From Isochrysis galbana (taxonomy: Eukaryota > Haptophyta > Isochrysidales > Isochrysidaceae): a stretch of DNA of 64,000 bases. The notes under the pieces are model-generated. The model searched no databases, was not told the DNA's origin, and saw nothing but the letters and a program-made list of their open reading frames with translations. The translations under genes and the position numbers were made by a program. The stretch lies in NCBI GenBank assembly GCA_018136815.1, contig CM030934.1, forward strand, positions 962,979-1,026,978. The letters run 5' to 3'. Positions 30,048 through 41,010 of the stretch are shown here, piece by piece (the first letter of the stretch is position 1; each line of letters starts with the position of its first letter).

Positions 30048-31219
30048 TGTTGTATTCCTGCCCATCTGAAGGCTGTAGGCATGAATATTCGTGTAAGGTA
30101 CGCGCTCACAATTACAATTGAACAGTTCCCCGTGTTGCCACTGACGCACAAGACACACAGATTCGGATTCCCCATGGTCTCAAGTCCAGGTTTGCAGATT
30201 TTGGTCTCGAAATTTGCGATTCGAATTTTGTTTTTGCTGTTACTATAATTGTTGGCTCGTTTAAGGTAATAAACCGGCATGACTTCGACTTCTCGTTCCG
30301 CAGTTGCTCTGCGAGACTCTCTCTCTCTCTCTCTCTCCGTCCTCCTCTCCTCGGCCGACGGAGGGAAGTTTCGTCCAAAACATTCTCCGGTCCCAGGATG
30401 TTCCGTGGGGGTCTCTCTGCGCTCCGCGAGGGAAAGGACGCGATCTCGCTCCGAGATCACCCTCGCGCCCTCCCACGCTGCCCCGCCGTGCCCTCGGTCC
30501 CTCGCCCCCCGCGGCAGGTTCTTCCTCTCGGCGTGCCATCCGTCGCCTCCGGCCGTTATATTATTCCCCCCCCCGCGCGAGGTTCTTCTCCTCCGCGCGC
30601 GGTTCGTTTCCTCCGGCCGTCGTTCGTTCCCCCCCCCCGCGCGCGCTGTTTCCCCCCCCTCGCTTCGATTCCTCTCGCGATTCCTTCGATGATTGCCTCC
30701 ATCTCGTCCGTTCTTCTTCGCGATTCTCGCGGAGGGGGTACCGATGTTTAACGTTAGTTTCGCCGCGTTTTCGGTGAAAGAAGGGAAGAACGAATGGCAC
30801 GCGCCCCGCGTCTCGCGTCTTGTTTCGTCGCCCCTTGCTCGTCGCTTGTCTAGAAGGTCTCTCTGCACATCGCCTTCTTCCCCCGCGCGAGTTTGGACCT
30901 CTCCTCGACCCTCCGCGTTGGCTTCAGCGGACGAGTTTTCACTTTAACGATAGTTTGAACCCTTCGTTTGCGTAGTTTTGCGCTCTCTTTCCGTATTTCT
31001 TCGCGCATGACGAGCGATCGCGACCTCAGCCTTTGTCGCACGGGGAGGGTTTGTTTATCGTATGATTCCGGAGTGTTTACGTTAGTTTTCTGAGCCCAAG
31101 GTCGTTGGGGTTTGGGTTTCTTGTGAGTGTTTTTGTAGCAACTTCGTCGAGTCCCACCGTGTTCCCAAGCGAGTCCCCCCGAGTTCCCGAGTCTATACCC
31201 CGAGTCAACGAGTCAATAC
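30048..31219 (+). repeat. 5' LTR of the Ty3-like element
   Basis: It starts TGTTGTATTCCTGCCC and ends near cgagtcaacgagtcaatac. The same sequence occurs complete and inverted at 45449-46643 and truncated at 24553-24980. It has an internal CT repeat (about 30316-30340) and several short GC-rich blocks. The exact right edge is uncertain by a few bases because no primer-binding site could be recognised after it. Confidence 0.85.
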
Positions 31220-31327
31220 CAGCCAAGCACGCGCCTGAGCCACCCCCAGTCGCCTGCCACCACCTCCCACAAGCCTCCTTCCACACTTCCGCGCCCTCCG
31301 TGCGTCGTGCGTCGTGCGTCGATCACC

Positions 31328-34093
31328 ATGCCCGTAGTCACCCCCGAGGAAAGCTCCATGAGCTCCCCGCAAGAACCGCATTCCGCGCTAGCTGCCGGCG
31401 CGCCCTCGCAGGCCATCTCCAAGAGTGAGATGAGCCTTGCTCTGACAAGCACAAAATCTTCGCTCGCGCCTTCGGCTCCGGTCGTCACGTCGAGTTCTTC
31501 CCTTGAGAAATCTTCATCGTCCCCGCGTCATGAGCCCGTCTCTTCTTCTTCTCTTCCCGAACTGTTCGGGTCGAAGTCTCCTGGGGAAGAGAGCCTCGTG
31601 GGACCCCTCCCTTCTTCAAAGGAGAGCCTTTCCGAGCCAGTTCTCCCCCCCTCTCGCCTCTCCGCGCCGACGGTCGAAGTTCCGCCGCCTCCGCGGGCCT
31701 CTACTCACACCCCGTCAACTGGAGCTGGAATGGGTCCTCTAGCCTCGTCCGTTGCTCCACCGGTGGCCTTTCCTCTCCTTTCTTTCGCTGATCCTTTGCC
31801 AAGTGTTCCTTCCTCTCTCAATCCCTCTGTGGTTGGTGCTGAAGATGATGTGGGTTCCGTCCGGTCCCTCCCTCCTTTCGAGCCCCCACCATATGAAGAG
31901 TTTGTTCCACCCCCGTCGACGTATTCGTACCCCAAACGTAACGTCGTTCCACCTCCGACCGCCACCGTCGGCGCCGCCCAAATCATGGACCAACAAGTCC
32001 AGATCGAGGCTCTCCGCGGCGCTGTCGACCGCCTCGAGTCCTCTACCCTCCAAGCCGCCCAGCGCCACGAAGAATTTCAGCGAGAGGTGGGGTCTACCTT
32101 CAACACGATACTCAACATTCTACAGGGCCAAGCGGGCACTACGACTTCGTCTCGAGTCGAAACTTCGCCACCGCTTGTGGAAGAAGGAGACAACTCCATC
32201 GGTGCTCCCCCTGCCTCGGCCAAGTTCCCTTCTCAACCTTTGCCCGCCGCGCCGTTCTCCGTTCCGCCAAATCCGATTTCCGATCCCGTACCCAATACAC
32301 CCGTTCCTGTCCCGTCTGTCAAGCCTGTTTCTGATCCCCAACCTCCACCCACCGTCGCGGGCCTCCGCTCGCTTCCAAATCCGGCGACTCGGCGGCATCC
32401 CGTCGATCCAAGCCTCGCCGGGGATGTTTCTGAGCGAGAGGTCATCCTAGCCTCATGGGACCAACTGTTTAACATGTCCCCCTATGAGGTAGCTTCTCTC
32501 TACAAGAACTCCGACGATTTCGAGCTAATCCACGCCATTCTCAACGGCGGCCTCTCTCGGGCCGGCAATGTTTGGCACTACCGTGTGTTTTTCGAGAAGG
32601 AGCACGTGACCAAGTGGGCTCGGAGCCGCTTCTTCCTCGACCGCACCCTCCATCACCAAGTCCGAATGGGCAAAGAACTTTCCGAGATCAAGTTCCCCAA
32701 GGGCCTGGCCTCGGACAACGTCCAGACAGCGGCCACCTCCTGGAATGATTTTCGTCTGTCCTTCATCAAGCCACTCGAGCGCGCCCTCTCGCTCGGCTGC
32801 GACCACCGTGAAATCTTTACATCCTTGCTAGCGGCCGCCAACTTGTGCACCACCGGCAACCAAAGGATTTACGCCTTCCTCCTCGATCTCGCCGAAGATC
32901 CGGTTCTCTCTCTCAATCCCGCGCTGGCCTGCGACGTGCTTCTCCGCAAGTGCGACGCCACCTTCGCGGCCAACGTGCCCGGCTTCGCCAAAGACTCCGC
33001 CTCCATAGAGTGGGACCGCCTCGTAGCCCGTGAAGCCGGCTCCGATCTCTTAGAGTTATCCAAGAATTTGGTGCGCGCGTACGTCCGCAAGATGGGTGAC
33101 GCGAAGGTGGATGCCACGACGGTCTGGGACCACCCAAACATGTCGCACGATATCAATCAACGATTCGAGTCCATCATTCGGAACGACAAGGTCGACGCGG
33201 CTCGCGGCGTGGATAACGCGACCAAGTTCGGCGAGTGTCTTGCGAAGACTCGCTTCCGCGTCGAGAACCACGAGCTCCCTCGTTCGGCCCTTTCGTGCGT
33301 CAACCTCTGCCAGCGCTACCTGAGCCCGTACGAACAAGCCCGCGCTGGCCAACAAGCGTCGGTCACGGTCGCCGCCGTGACGCCGCCGGCGACTACTTCC
33401 AAGTCCACCAAGACCGCCAAGGTTGCTAAGACTGCCTCTAACCCCGCAGACACTACGGCTTCGATGGTCGCCGCCGTCCAAGCGGCGGTGGCCGAGGCAT
33501 TAAAATCGCAAAACAACAACTCGAACCGCAAGGCGACTGGCGCTGACAATCGTCGGGCTCCGCCTCCGCCTACGAATTACTCCGCATCGTCTCCGTTACC
33601 GGACGCACTTCTTGACCGTCCCCTCGGCAAAAGCACGTCTTCCCGTCGCCAATGTGATCCCCCTCCGAACGGCCTTGGGCTTCCGGCCGATTCGGGCCTC
33701 TCGGAATGGGATCCAGGTAGCTGGTCTCGAGCGCGAGCCCGCTTCTGGCAAATCTCTCGTTACGCGGGTCACCCGGCCCTTCGCGCTGCGCTCACGCGCT
33801 GCCGTCCCTCGGATGCCACCATGACGGCGCCGCGTCTCGACGACTTAGACCGCGACGTCAAGGAGTGGACCGACGCCAACGGCTGCGCGTACTGCGCCTT
33901 TCGTCCCCGGGCTCCATCTGGTACGCCCGAGGCAGACTTGTGGAAGTATGGCACGGGCGACGGAGCTCATAACCCCGTCGTTTGCCAACCATACATTCGT
34001 TTTCTCTGCGAAGGCGGCAGTGGCGAGTGTGGTAACGACCCAGAAGTCCACCGCCGCCTCCGCACGATGGTTGTTCTCCGTCCGGCCCAGTAG
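31328..34093 (+). CDS. gag: Gag-like polyprotein of the Ty3-like element
   Basis: The ATG at 31328 (accATGc) opens 921 residues; the frame is open a little upstream without an ATG. The N-terminal third is Ser/Pro-rich. A heptad-like helix (QIMDQQVQIEALRGAVDRLE...) suggests a coiled coil near residues 220-265. A helical, capsid-like region follows from about 375 (ILASWDQLFNMSPYEVASLY) to about 680. The C-terminus has a cysteine/histidine-rich segment (GCAYCAFR, AHNPVVCQPYIRFLCEGG, GECGN) that may replace the usual CCHC knuckle. Role inferred from position between the LTR and Pol. A scrap of the same Gag start lies at 50889-50995. Confidence 0.75.
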   Translation: MPVVTPEESSMSSPQEPHSALAAGAPSQAISKSEMSLALTSTKSSLAPSAPVVTSSSSLEKSSSSPRHEPVSSSSLPELFGSKSPGEESLVGPLPSSKESLSEPVLPPSRLSAPTVEVPPPPRASTHTPSTGAGMGPLASSVAPPVAFPLLSFADPLPSVPSSLNPSVVGAEDDVGSVRSLPPFEPPPYEEFVPPPSTYSYPKRNVVPPPTATVGAAQIMDQQVQIEALRGAVDRLESSTLQAAQRHEEFQREVGSTFNTILNILQGQAGTTTSSRVETSPPLVEEGDNSIGAPPASAKFPSQPLPAAPFSVPPNPISDPVPNTPVPVPSVKPVSDPQPPPTVAGLRSLPNPATRRHPVDPSLAGDVSEREVILASWDQLFNMSPYEVASLYKNSDDFELIHAILNGGLSRAGNVWHYRVFFEKEHVTKWARSRFFLDRTLHHQVRMGKELSEIKFPKGLASDNVQTAATSWNDFRLSFIKPLERALSLGCDHREIFTSLLAAANLCTTGNQRIYAFLLDLAEDPVLSLNPALACDVLLRKCDATFAANVPGFAKDSASIEWDRLVAREAGSDLLELSKNLVRAYVRKMGDAKVDATTVWDHPNMSHDINQRFESIIRNDKVDAARGVDNATKFGECLAKTRFRVENHELPRSALSCVNLCQRYLSPYEQARAGQQASVTVAAVTPPATTSKSTKTAKVAKTASNPADTTASMVAAVQAAVAEALKSQNNNSNRKATGADNRRAPPPPTNYSASSPLPDALLDRPLGKSTSSRRQCDPPPNGLGLPADSGLSEWDPGSWSRARARFWQISRYAGHPALRAALTRCRPSDATMTAPRLDDLDRDVKEWTDANGCAYCAFRPRAPSGTPEADLWKYGTGDGAHNPVVCQPYIRFLCEGGSGECGNDPEVHRRLRTMVVLRPAQ

Positions 34094-35582
34094 GTCGCCG
34101 GCGGGGCCCACGTCCGCGCTGTTACCCCGCTACCAGTCCAGGGTAGTGGGCCTGAACGCCACCCACCAAAAGATCGTATTACGCTACGGCCGAGTACTTC
34201 TACGGCCTCCAACCGGTACCCCAAGATTCCCCAAGTTCCAGACAAGCCCTGCCACCTCCATCCCCCTCTTTCTCCTGCCTCCTCGCCGATTGCCCCTATT
34301 TCTCCCAATGCCGATGATTCCATCCTGATTCTCGATATCACGCACGAGTCCTCAAAACCAAGTCAACCGTCACCGCCTCTCTATCAACTCAAGCCGCTCA
34401 ACCGCTACCCCCGCCACTCCTCAAGCATCCCCAGTCCAAGACCTCACGGTCTGCGAAAATCCAGCCGCCGCAGGCCCAATCCAACCTTCAATCCTTCAAA
34501 TCAAATTTCGCATGTCCGAGCCACAAAACGTCTCCCGAGTACGAGTCCGAGTCCAAGTCACGTTCAGAATTACCCTCTTCGTCTTACGCCACCGCGAGCC
34601 CATCTACGAGTCTGAGCCCAGTCCAGTCATCACCGGTATCACCAGTCTCCATTACTACGACGATGGAGGCGCAGTTCTCCGGTTCTTCCCCACTTTCTTT
34701 CGAGTCCGAGTCCAAGCCTGTTTTGAGCAAACCCCGTTCTGAGCCATCCGAGTCCGAGTCCGAGTCCGAGTCCGAGTTTACAACGTCACCGAGTCCTACC
34801 ACGCGGTCGACCGCAGGATTAACGGAGCTCCAGCCACTCACTGAGCCTCCGACGACCACTCCTTCCGCGGGAGTGTTCACCTTCGGTCCTCCGCGCCCCG
34901 AGTCTGAGTCATTTGGAATCTCCGGTCACTTCCAGAATTCCAACCACAACCGAGCCCCGTTTCACGAGCCACCGCGTATCGAGTCCAAACACAAGCTGAC
35001 GCCGAAGCCCTCGACGACAGCCACTGTGTCCTTGTCCGAGCCACCGTTCCGAGTCTCGCCGCAGCCGGCCTGCCACTCCAGCAGGCTGCACGCCGCCGAG
35101 CCGATCCCTTCCGTTTCCGTTCCGAGTCCGAGTCCAATCGCACAAGACAGTGCATCCCGAGCCCGCGTAATCAAGCCCGTCACCGAGTCCGAGATTTCGG
35201 CCGCACCGAGCCAACCGGTGCTGGCCACCGTGCCCCTATTGTCATCACAAGCTTCAGCTTCGTCCTCACCGACGGTTGCGACGCCAGGGGCTTCACCTTT
35301 GAGCCGGCCCCGTCCGTTCCCATTTCGAAAGTTAGCCCTGTTATTGGCGTCCAGCACGCCAGAAACGACGAGTCCGAGTCCGAGTACAAATTAACGTCAC
35401 CGCGGAGTCCGCGGTCGACCACCGGCGTTCCCACGCCACCCCATCAACCGAGAGCCCTGGAGGAGCTTGAACAGCCGTCTCCTAGCCCCTCTCAAGTCGC
35501 CGAGTCTTCCGAATTCGAGTCTGAATCCACCGTAATTTCAGCGGTCCATCCACCCGCTAGCCCGAGCCAAGTCCTCCGAAGA
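34094..35582 (+). other. Gag-Pol spacer, hexanucleotide-rich
   Basis: This stretch is rich in GAGTCC repeats, which read as Glu-Ser, Ser-Pro or Arg-Val according to frame, so several frames stay open. One ORF (34663-35394) is Ser/Pro/Thr/Glu-rich. The Pol frame itself is open upstream of its first ATG to at least about 35060. How Pol is expressed relative to Gag (frame 2 to frame 0) is not clear; a frameshift, internal start or splice is possible. Confidence 0.5.
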
Positions 35583-38500
35583 ATGCTTCGCATTGCAGAA
35601 CCTCTTCGGCCACTACCCACGCCAGCCGCTGCCGCAGAGCCACCACCCTGGCCCCAGCCTTCCCCGCAGCCGGCTTCTACGACAGCCACGTCCCTTCTTT
35701 CGCCGGCGCCGACCCCGCCGACGACAGAATGCAACGACGTCTCCTCTTCCGACGTGACCATGGAGAGTGACCACAACTCCTCTGCACGTCGAGGAACGGC
35801 GGCCTCCCAAACCGAGCTTCTACGCCCATTGAGCCAGCCCAACCGAGTCCCTGAGCCATGTCCTTCATGTCTCTCACCGGTGGTCTCGCGGCCGCGGCGT
35901 CCGTCGCCGCCGTCCGACACCCCACTTCCCCGAGTTTCTTCGTCAATCCCGTCCTCCGAGCCCGTCTCTACGTCGTCGATATCCGAGTCTTCTTCCATTC
36001 GTCCTACGTCGCTGCGGCCACCGGTCGCCGCCTCCGAGCACTGCCTGCCTCTCGATACCACTGCCACCACCATCATGCGCGTGGCAGCGATCAATGCGTC
36101 CGCGATCCAGTCCTTCGATTCCTCTCAAAACAACTCCGATGTCGGCACCCGTGATGATACCCCGTCACCCGCTCTCCACGCTCTCGCCTCTCTTCGTGCA
36201 CGAGCGAGCGGCTCTGCGGTGGTATTACCTCGGCACCTCACGGAGGCAGCCCAAGAGCTTCGCCGGCCTCGCAATGGCACCCTAGCCTCGCCTGCCGCCG
36301 CGCTACCCAAGCACTTCGATGAGCTTTGCGCTGAGCTCACGAAGATGAATCAACGAGTCCAAGACGGGCTGACGTCTGGCTGTCACGCACCACGCGTTCT
36401 CGTCGTTGGCGAGACGAGCGGCGTCGTCTCCTCCATGTTCCTACTCGCCGGTGCTGATGTAGCTACGTGCGATTTGTATCCTTCCGAGATCGATTACGTG
36501 CCCCACTTCCAAGGCGACGCGCTTCATGTCCAAAACCTAGGTTGGGACCTAGTCATCGCCCACCCGCCCTGCACGTACCTCTCCGCTGTCAGCAGTCAAT
36601 GGCTCTCCCAAGAACCCGGACGTCGTGCCGCTCTTGAGTCGGCCGCTCGCGTCTTCAAGTCAATGGCCTCCGCCACTGCTCCGTTTGTAGCGGTCGAGAA
36701 CCCTCGGATGCATGCGGAAGCTCGCCGTTTAGTCGGGGGGTTGACCCCGACCCAATTCGTCCAACCCTGGGAGCACGGCACTGGACACCAGAAAGCCACC
36801 GGGTTGTACCTCACCAAAGGGCTGCCGCCCCTCCAGCCAACTTGCGTCGTGGATGGCCGTGAGTCGGCCATGGCTAACCTCTCTCCTTCACCGCACCGTG
36901 GCGCTCTTCGCAGCCGCACCTACGTCGGTGTAGCTGGAGCGATGGCGATCCATTGGATGCCGGTTCTTCTTCGACATTTGAGCCAACAGCGAGACCAGAC
37001 GTCGACGAAGAAATTGTCCGCGTTAGAGCTACTCGCTTGCGCGCGGTGCAGCCTATTGGACCGGCCTTCACTTAGCTCGACCGAGGCTACCGCCTACGAG
37101 CCGTGGTCGGCTCTTCATCGTTATGAGAGGGGGAGGGAAACGAGTGAAGTTTCTTCCGACCCCGTTGTTTCCCGTCCAGCTACTCCCGAGTCAGACAACC
37201 ACGAAGACCAAAAAGAAACCCACGATAACCACGACAACGACACGCCACTCCACGCCTCCGAGTCTACACTCCACGACCCATTCTCTCCATGGACCGCCCC
37301 GCCTCCGGCACGCGCGAGCTCGCCGCGTCCGACGACGCCGACGACTCTCCGGAAGCGGCGCCAACAATGGCAATCATTCGGAGTGAACGGGGACCAGAAA
37401 TGGTCCAACGTCACGCTCGAAACCGCTGACGAAATAAGAGCGCAAGCTCTAGCCGGACGAAACGCCGACGAGGAATCCGACCTCGCCGCTGCCGTCCGAG
37501 CGCCGATCGAGTTCGTGGAAGCCAAAGGCATCCGCGCCGAAGAGCTAGCCTCATTAGTTCGAAGACCCAAGACAGAAGCCCAAGCCCGTCTCGAGAAAGA
37601 TTGGGAAAAGATGTCCGACCACCCGAGGCACCCCACCGACAAGAGAGGCCTGGGCTACACTAGTCCCAAGCTATCACCCTGTACCGCTACCAACGAGGAC
37701 GACCCCTCTAGGCCCTCTGCCACGATAGCGGCAGTCGGAGTACCCGAAGAGACGACGACCAGTTTGACGACGAATTCACCCGAGCAACGACGCTGGCGAC
37801 CAACCCCGTCCCTGTCCGACACCATTGCACACGTGACCGCGCACCGGCCGGAGAGCGTCGTGGATACCCTACCATCTGCCTACCCAAGGCATTGTCTATA
37901 TGTTCGAGATCTAATGGTCTGCCGCTCCGGCGAGGCTGCCGGCAAAGAAGGAGTAATCTTAGCCGACTCCGCCCTCACGGTCAACAGCACACTCGCTGAC
38001 ACCGGAGCTGGCCCGTCGGTCGTGACCACTTCCCTCTTGTCCAGCCTACCCAACGACGCATGCGTCGAGCGGCTGCCGCAAGCCGTAGTGACACCGCTCC
38101 ATGGCCCAGACGGCCTACCTCTTATCACGCGAGGCAAGGCTCGAATCGTTTTCTCCGTCGGTGGATTTCTCTTTCGTCATACGTTCATGGTGATTGAAGG
38201 CAACCCGATGCTACTGCTCGGGAACGACTTCTTAGCTACGCACGCCGCTTCGATTCAGCTCGCCTCCGACAGCGCGGACGGCTCTATCACCCTCGGTGCC
38301 CCATCCACGGTGGCTCCTCTTGAGGTTAATGGCAGTCCAAGCCCCGACGCTCCGCCGATCTTTCGCGTCTCGACGTCACCGATAGCGGTGGTCCCTGTCA
38401 GCATGACTTGTGCACAGGTCTGTCCGACCTCCGCGAACCCAATCACGACTGACTTCTTCCGAGGGCCGCAAGCCGCCGAAAACGACAACCAGCTAGTCTC

Positions 38501-39928
38501 CGAGCCGCTCTTCAACACGGCCGATGAGTTTGCCGCCAAAGCGCCGGCGTCTTGTGGCTCCGAGTACCTCCTATATACCCATGAACCTATCACGATCCCG
38601 GCCTATCATCGGGCGACGTTTCACGTCCGAATTCCGCTAGCTCTTCGAGAACACGAAGACTGCGCCATGCTCGTGGACCGGCTCCCTACACGCGAGACTA
38701 TTGACAGCTCTCCGCTCGTCATCCCTCAAGTAGAGAGGCCGAAATCCGACCACACCATCGCGGTTACGGTGGCCAATACTGACCCCAAACCACTACACCT
38801 TCCGTCGTTCCATCCTGTAGCTTCGCTACAGGTTCGATTCAAGATTCACGCTGGAACTTATCACCGCGTCGGTGACAATAACTCGCCGGATGTGATTGAG
38901 TCGCTCAACGAGGACCAACGCAAGCTCCTCGAGGCAGCCAAGATCGACCCCGAGGGCCGTCTCTCGATGCCCCAACGTGAACAAGTTCGTCGTCTACTGG
39001 CCCGACGTATCGCTGCTTTCGCAATTGACCCGACTAACCCGAATCACACTCACGTGATGGAGGTAGAGCTACCGCTCAACCCCGGAGCCGAAGCTCACCG
39101 TCACGCACCGTCTAGAGTTGGACGAGAGGGTGAGAAGATCATAGAGGACGAAGTTTGCAAGATGGAGTCCGCGGGCATCATTAGGAAATCAAATTCGTCG
39201 TGGGCCTCTCGAGTCGTGTTAGTCACTAAGAAGGATGGCTCCGTACGTTTCTGCGTAGATTATCGCGACGTCAACTCCAAGCTTCGTCTAGAGGACAGCC
39301 CTCTTCCCCTCACGGTAGAAGCCATCGACCGATTGTCGTCCGGTCAAGGCAACCTCGATTCTCTATTCCTTTGCACCCTGGACCTGGCATCTGGTTTCTG
39401 GGGTATACGATCAAAGAATCCGATAAACATATCACCGCGTTCACTACTCATCGCGGCAAGTACGAGTTCAATTACTTGCCTTTCGGTGTTCAATCCGGTC
39501 CCTCGTATATGTGCCGCCTCATGGACGCCGTTCTCGGTGGGCTGGCATGGGAGATTTGTATGCCATACTTGGATGATGTCGGCGCCTGGTCGACAGGTGT
39601 AGGTGACTCGCTGCAGGCCAGGGAAGAGTCGTCATTCCAACAAATGTTACACCGTCTTGATCTTGTCTTGGAACGTCTCATCTGGGCGGGCCTCACTTGC
39701 AAGATGTCGAAATGCGTTTTCTTTGCCACCTCGGCTGAATATCTCGGCCACGTTGTTTCGCGTGAAGGTCTTCGGATGGATCCCAAGAAAGTGGAAGCTG
39801 TCTCGAAAATCGACCCAACCCAAATCAACTCGATCGAAGCCGTCCGTTCGTTCCTTGGATTGTGCTCCTACTACCGCCGTTTCATCCGTCGTTTTGCGAT
39901 CCGTGCGGCGCCGTTAACCGCTCTCACG
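35583..39928 (+). CDS. pol: Pol with cytosine-methyltransferase-like domain, protease and reverse transcriptase
   Basis: From the first ATG the frame encodes a Pro/Ser-rich lead. A class I methyltransferase-like domain (about residues 270-460) opens with RVLVVGETSGVV and ATCDLYPSE, then GDALHV and WDLVIAHPPCTYLS, with Cys 330 in the place of the catalytic PC. It continues with FVAVENPRMH, TQFVQPWEHGTGHQKAT and GLYLTKGLPPL. This order closely follows phage proteins annotated as DNA cytosine methyltransferases. A retropepsin follows (LADTGAG, Asp 806; LLLGNDFL), then RT with SRVVLVTKKDGSVRFCVDYRDVN. Near 39395-39420 the frame shifts by one base; the rest (KYEFNYLPFGV, YLDDV, RSFLGLCSYYRRF) continues in another frame to the N gap. 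Confidence 0.85.
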
Positions 39929-40028
39929 NNNNNNNNNNNNNNNNNNNNNNNNNNNNNNNNNNNNNNNNNNNNNNNNNNNNNNNNNNNNNNNNNNNNNNNN
40001 NNNNNNNNNNNNNNNNNNNNNNNNNNNN
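39929..40028. other. Assembly gap, exactly 100 N
   Basis: The run of 100 N is the usual placeholder for a gap of unknown size. RT thumb sequence ends on its left and simple-repeat sequence unrelated to Pol begins on its right, so kilobases of retrotransposon may be missing. Confidence 1.
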
Positions 40029-40494
40029 CCTTTCTCCCTCTCTCTCTCTCCCTCCTCTTTGTGGTTGGTGGCCACGCGGGCGCTGGGCCGCCAGGACTCT
40101 CTCTCTCCTCTCTCTCTGAGGTCATACAACGTGCTCTCACCCCCGCTGAAATCTTCACATAACTGATAGACTTGTACAGTACCAGGATGAGGTTTGAGGA
40201 TGAGAAAGAGGGAGAGAAGAGAGTGCTTCTACTGTTTAAAAAGAGAGACGGAAGAAAGAAAAGACGAGAGGAGAAGAGCGAGGAGAGGCGAGGAGGGAGG
40301 AGTCGAGGGAAGGGGGGGGGGGGGGGGAGTCCTCTGTCCCCCTCTTCTTCCTTCTCTCTCTTCTTTTATTATGGAATTTTCAAAAAAAATGTGGGGGAAC
40401 CATTCTCGACTTCCTCCAAGAGAGAGAAACAGAGAAAGGCAGAGAGAGAAGGGGGGAGGGGGGGAGAGGCACAGGGAGAGATGGAGAGAGAGCA

Positions 40495-40530
<36 letters not shown>

Positions 40531-40809
40531 AGAGAGACCGAGAGAGAAAGAGATAGAGCAGGAGAGAGAGAGCAGGAGAGAGAGAGCAGGAGAGAAAGAG
40601 AGAGGGAGAGACGGAGAGAGGGAGAGAGCGAGATAGGGCAGAGATACCGAGCGCAGTGAGCGGTGAGTTCTCTTGTAGAAAGTGGAATGCTCTCCCTTCT
40701 CTCTACTCTCTACTTACAAAACGTAAAATGACGTTCGCAGGTGGCCGTAGGCTAGCTAACTAGGTATAATGGTATGATTTGGGTACATGGTGTGAAATGC
40801 CTTAAATTC
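40029..40809. repeat. CT- and GA-rich low-complexity region
   Basis: The first 120 bp are CT-rich. From 40200 to 40640 the sequence is GA-rich with G13 near 40313 and (GA)n with period-13 agcaggagagaga units near 40557-40600. Open frames here encode only RERE or SLSL runs. The last 170 bp are unassigned. Confidence 0.8.
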
Positions 40810-41010
40810 TAGGGCGGTCAAACAGGGTTTTTTATTAGGGGTAAAAAATGACCATCTCACGGTTAAGGAAATTTCAGGATTTTTTTCGGTAGAAAGTTCC
40901 CAATACACCCAACTAACACTAACAACGAACACACATCTGCTGTGTTATATCTGGGCCCCATTGGGACATTGGGACCTAGACCTCCCCCTTGGGCCCCAGC
41001 AACAAAACGT
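40810..41010 (+). repeat. Non-autonomous DNA element, copy 2
   Basis: Begins with TAGGGCGGTCAAACAGGG and tttttta, then aggggtaaaaaatgaccatctcac-like text, ggtagaaagttccca and gggccc. The whole is the reverse complement of 23595-23815 with moderate divergence. The far end is undefined. Confidence 0.65.

Larger units (their letters stand above)
30048..40028 (+). mobile_element. Ty3-like LTR retrotransposon carrying a DNA methyltransferase-like domain
   Basis: The layout is LTR (30048-31219), Gag (31328-34093), a Ser/Pro/Glu-rich spacer, then Pol. Pol holds a phage-type cytosine methyltransferase-like domain, an aspartic protease and a reverse transcriptase that runs into a 100-N gap. RNase H, integrase and the 3' LTR are therefore not visible. 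The order protease-RT with a retropepsin DTG motif and YLDDV box fits Ty3/gypsy elements. The RT has one frame break, so this copy may be inactive or the break may be a sequence error. Confidence 0.88.
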
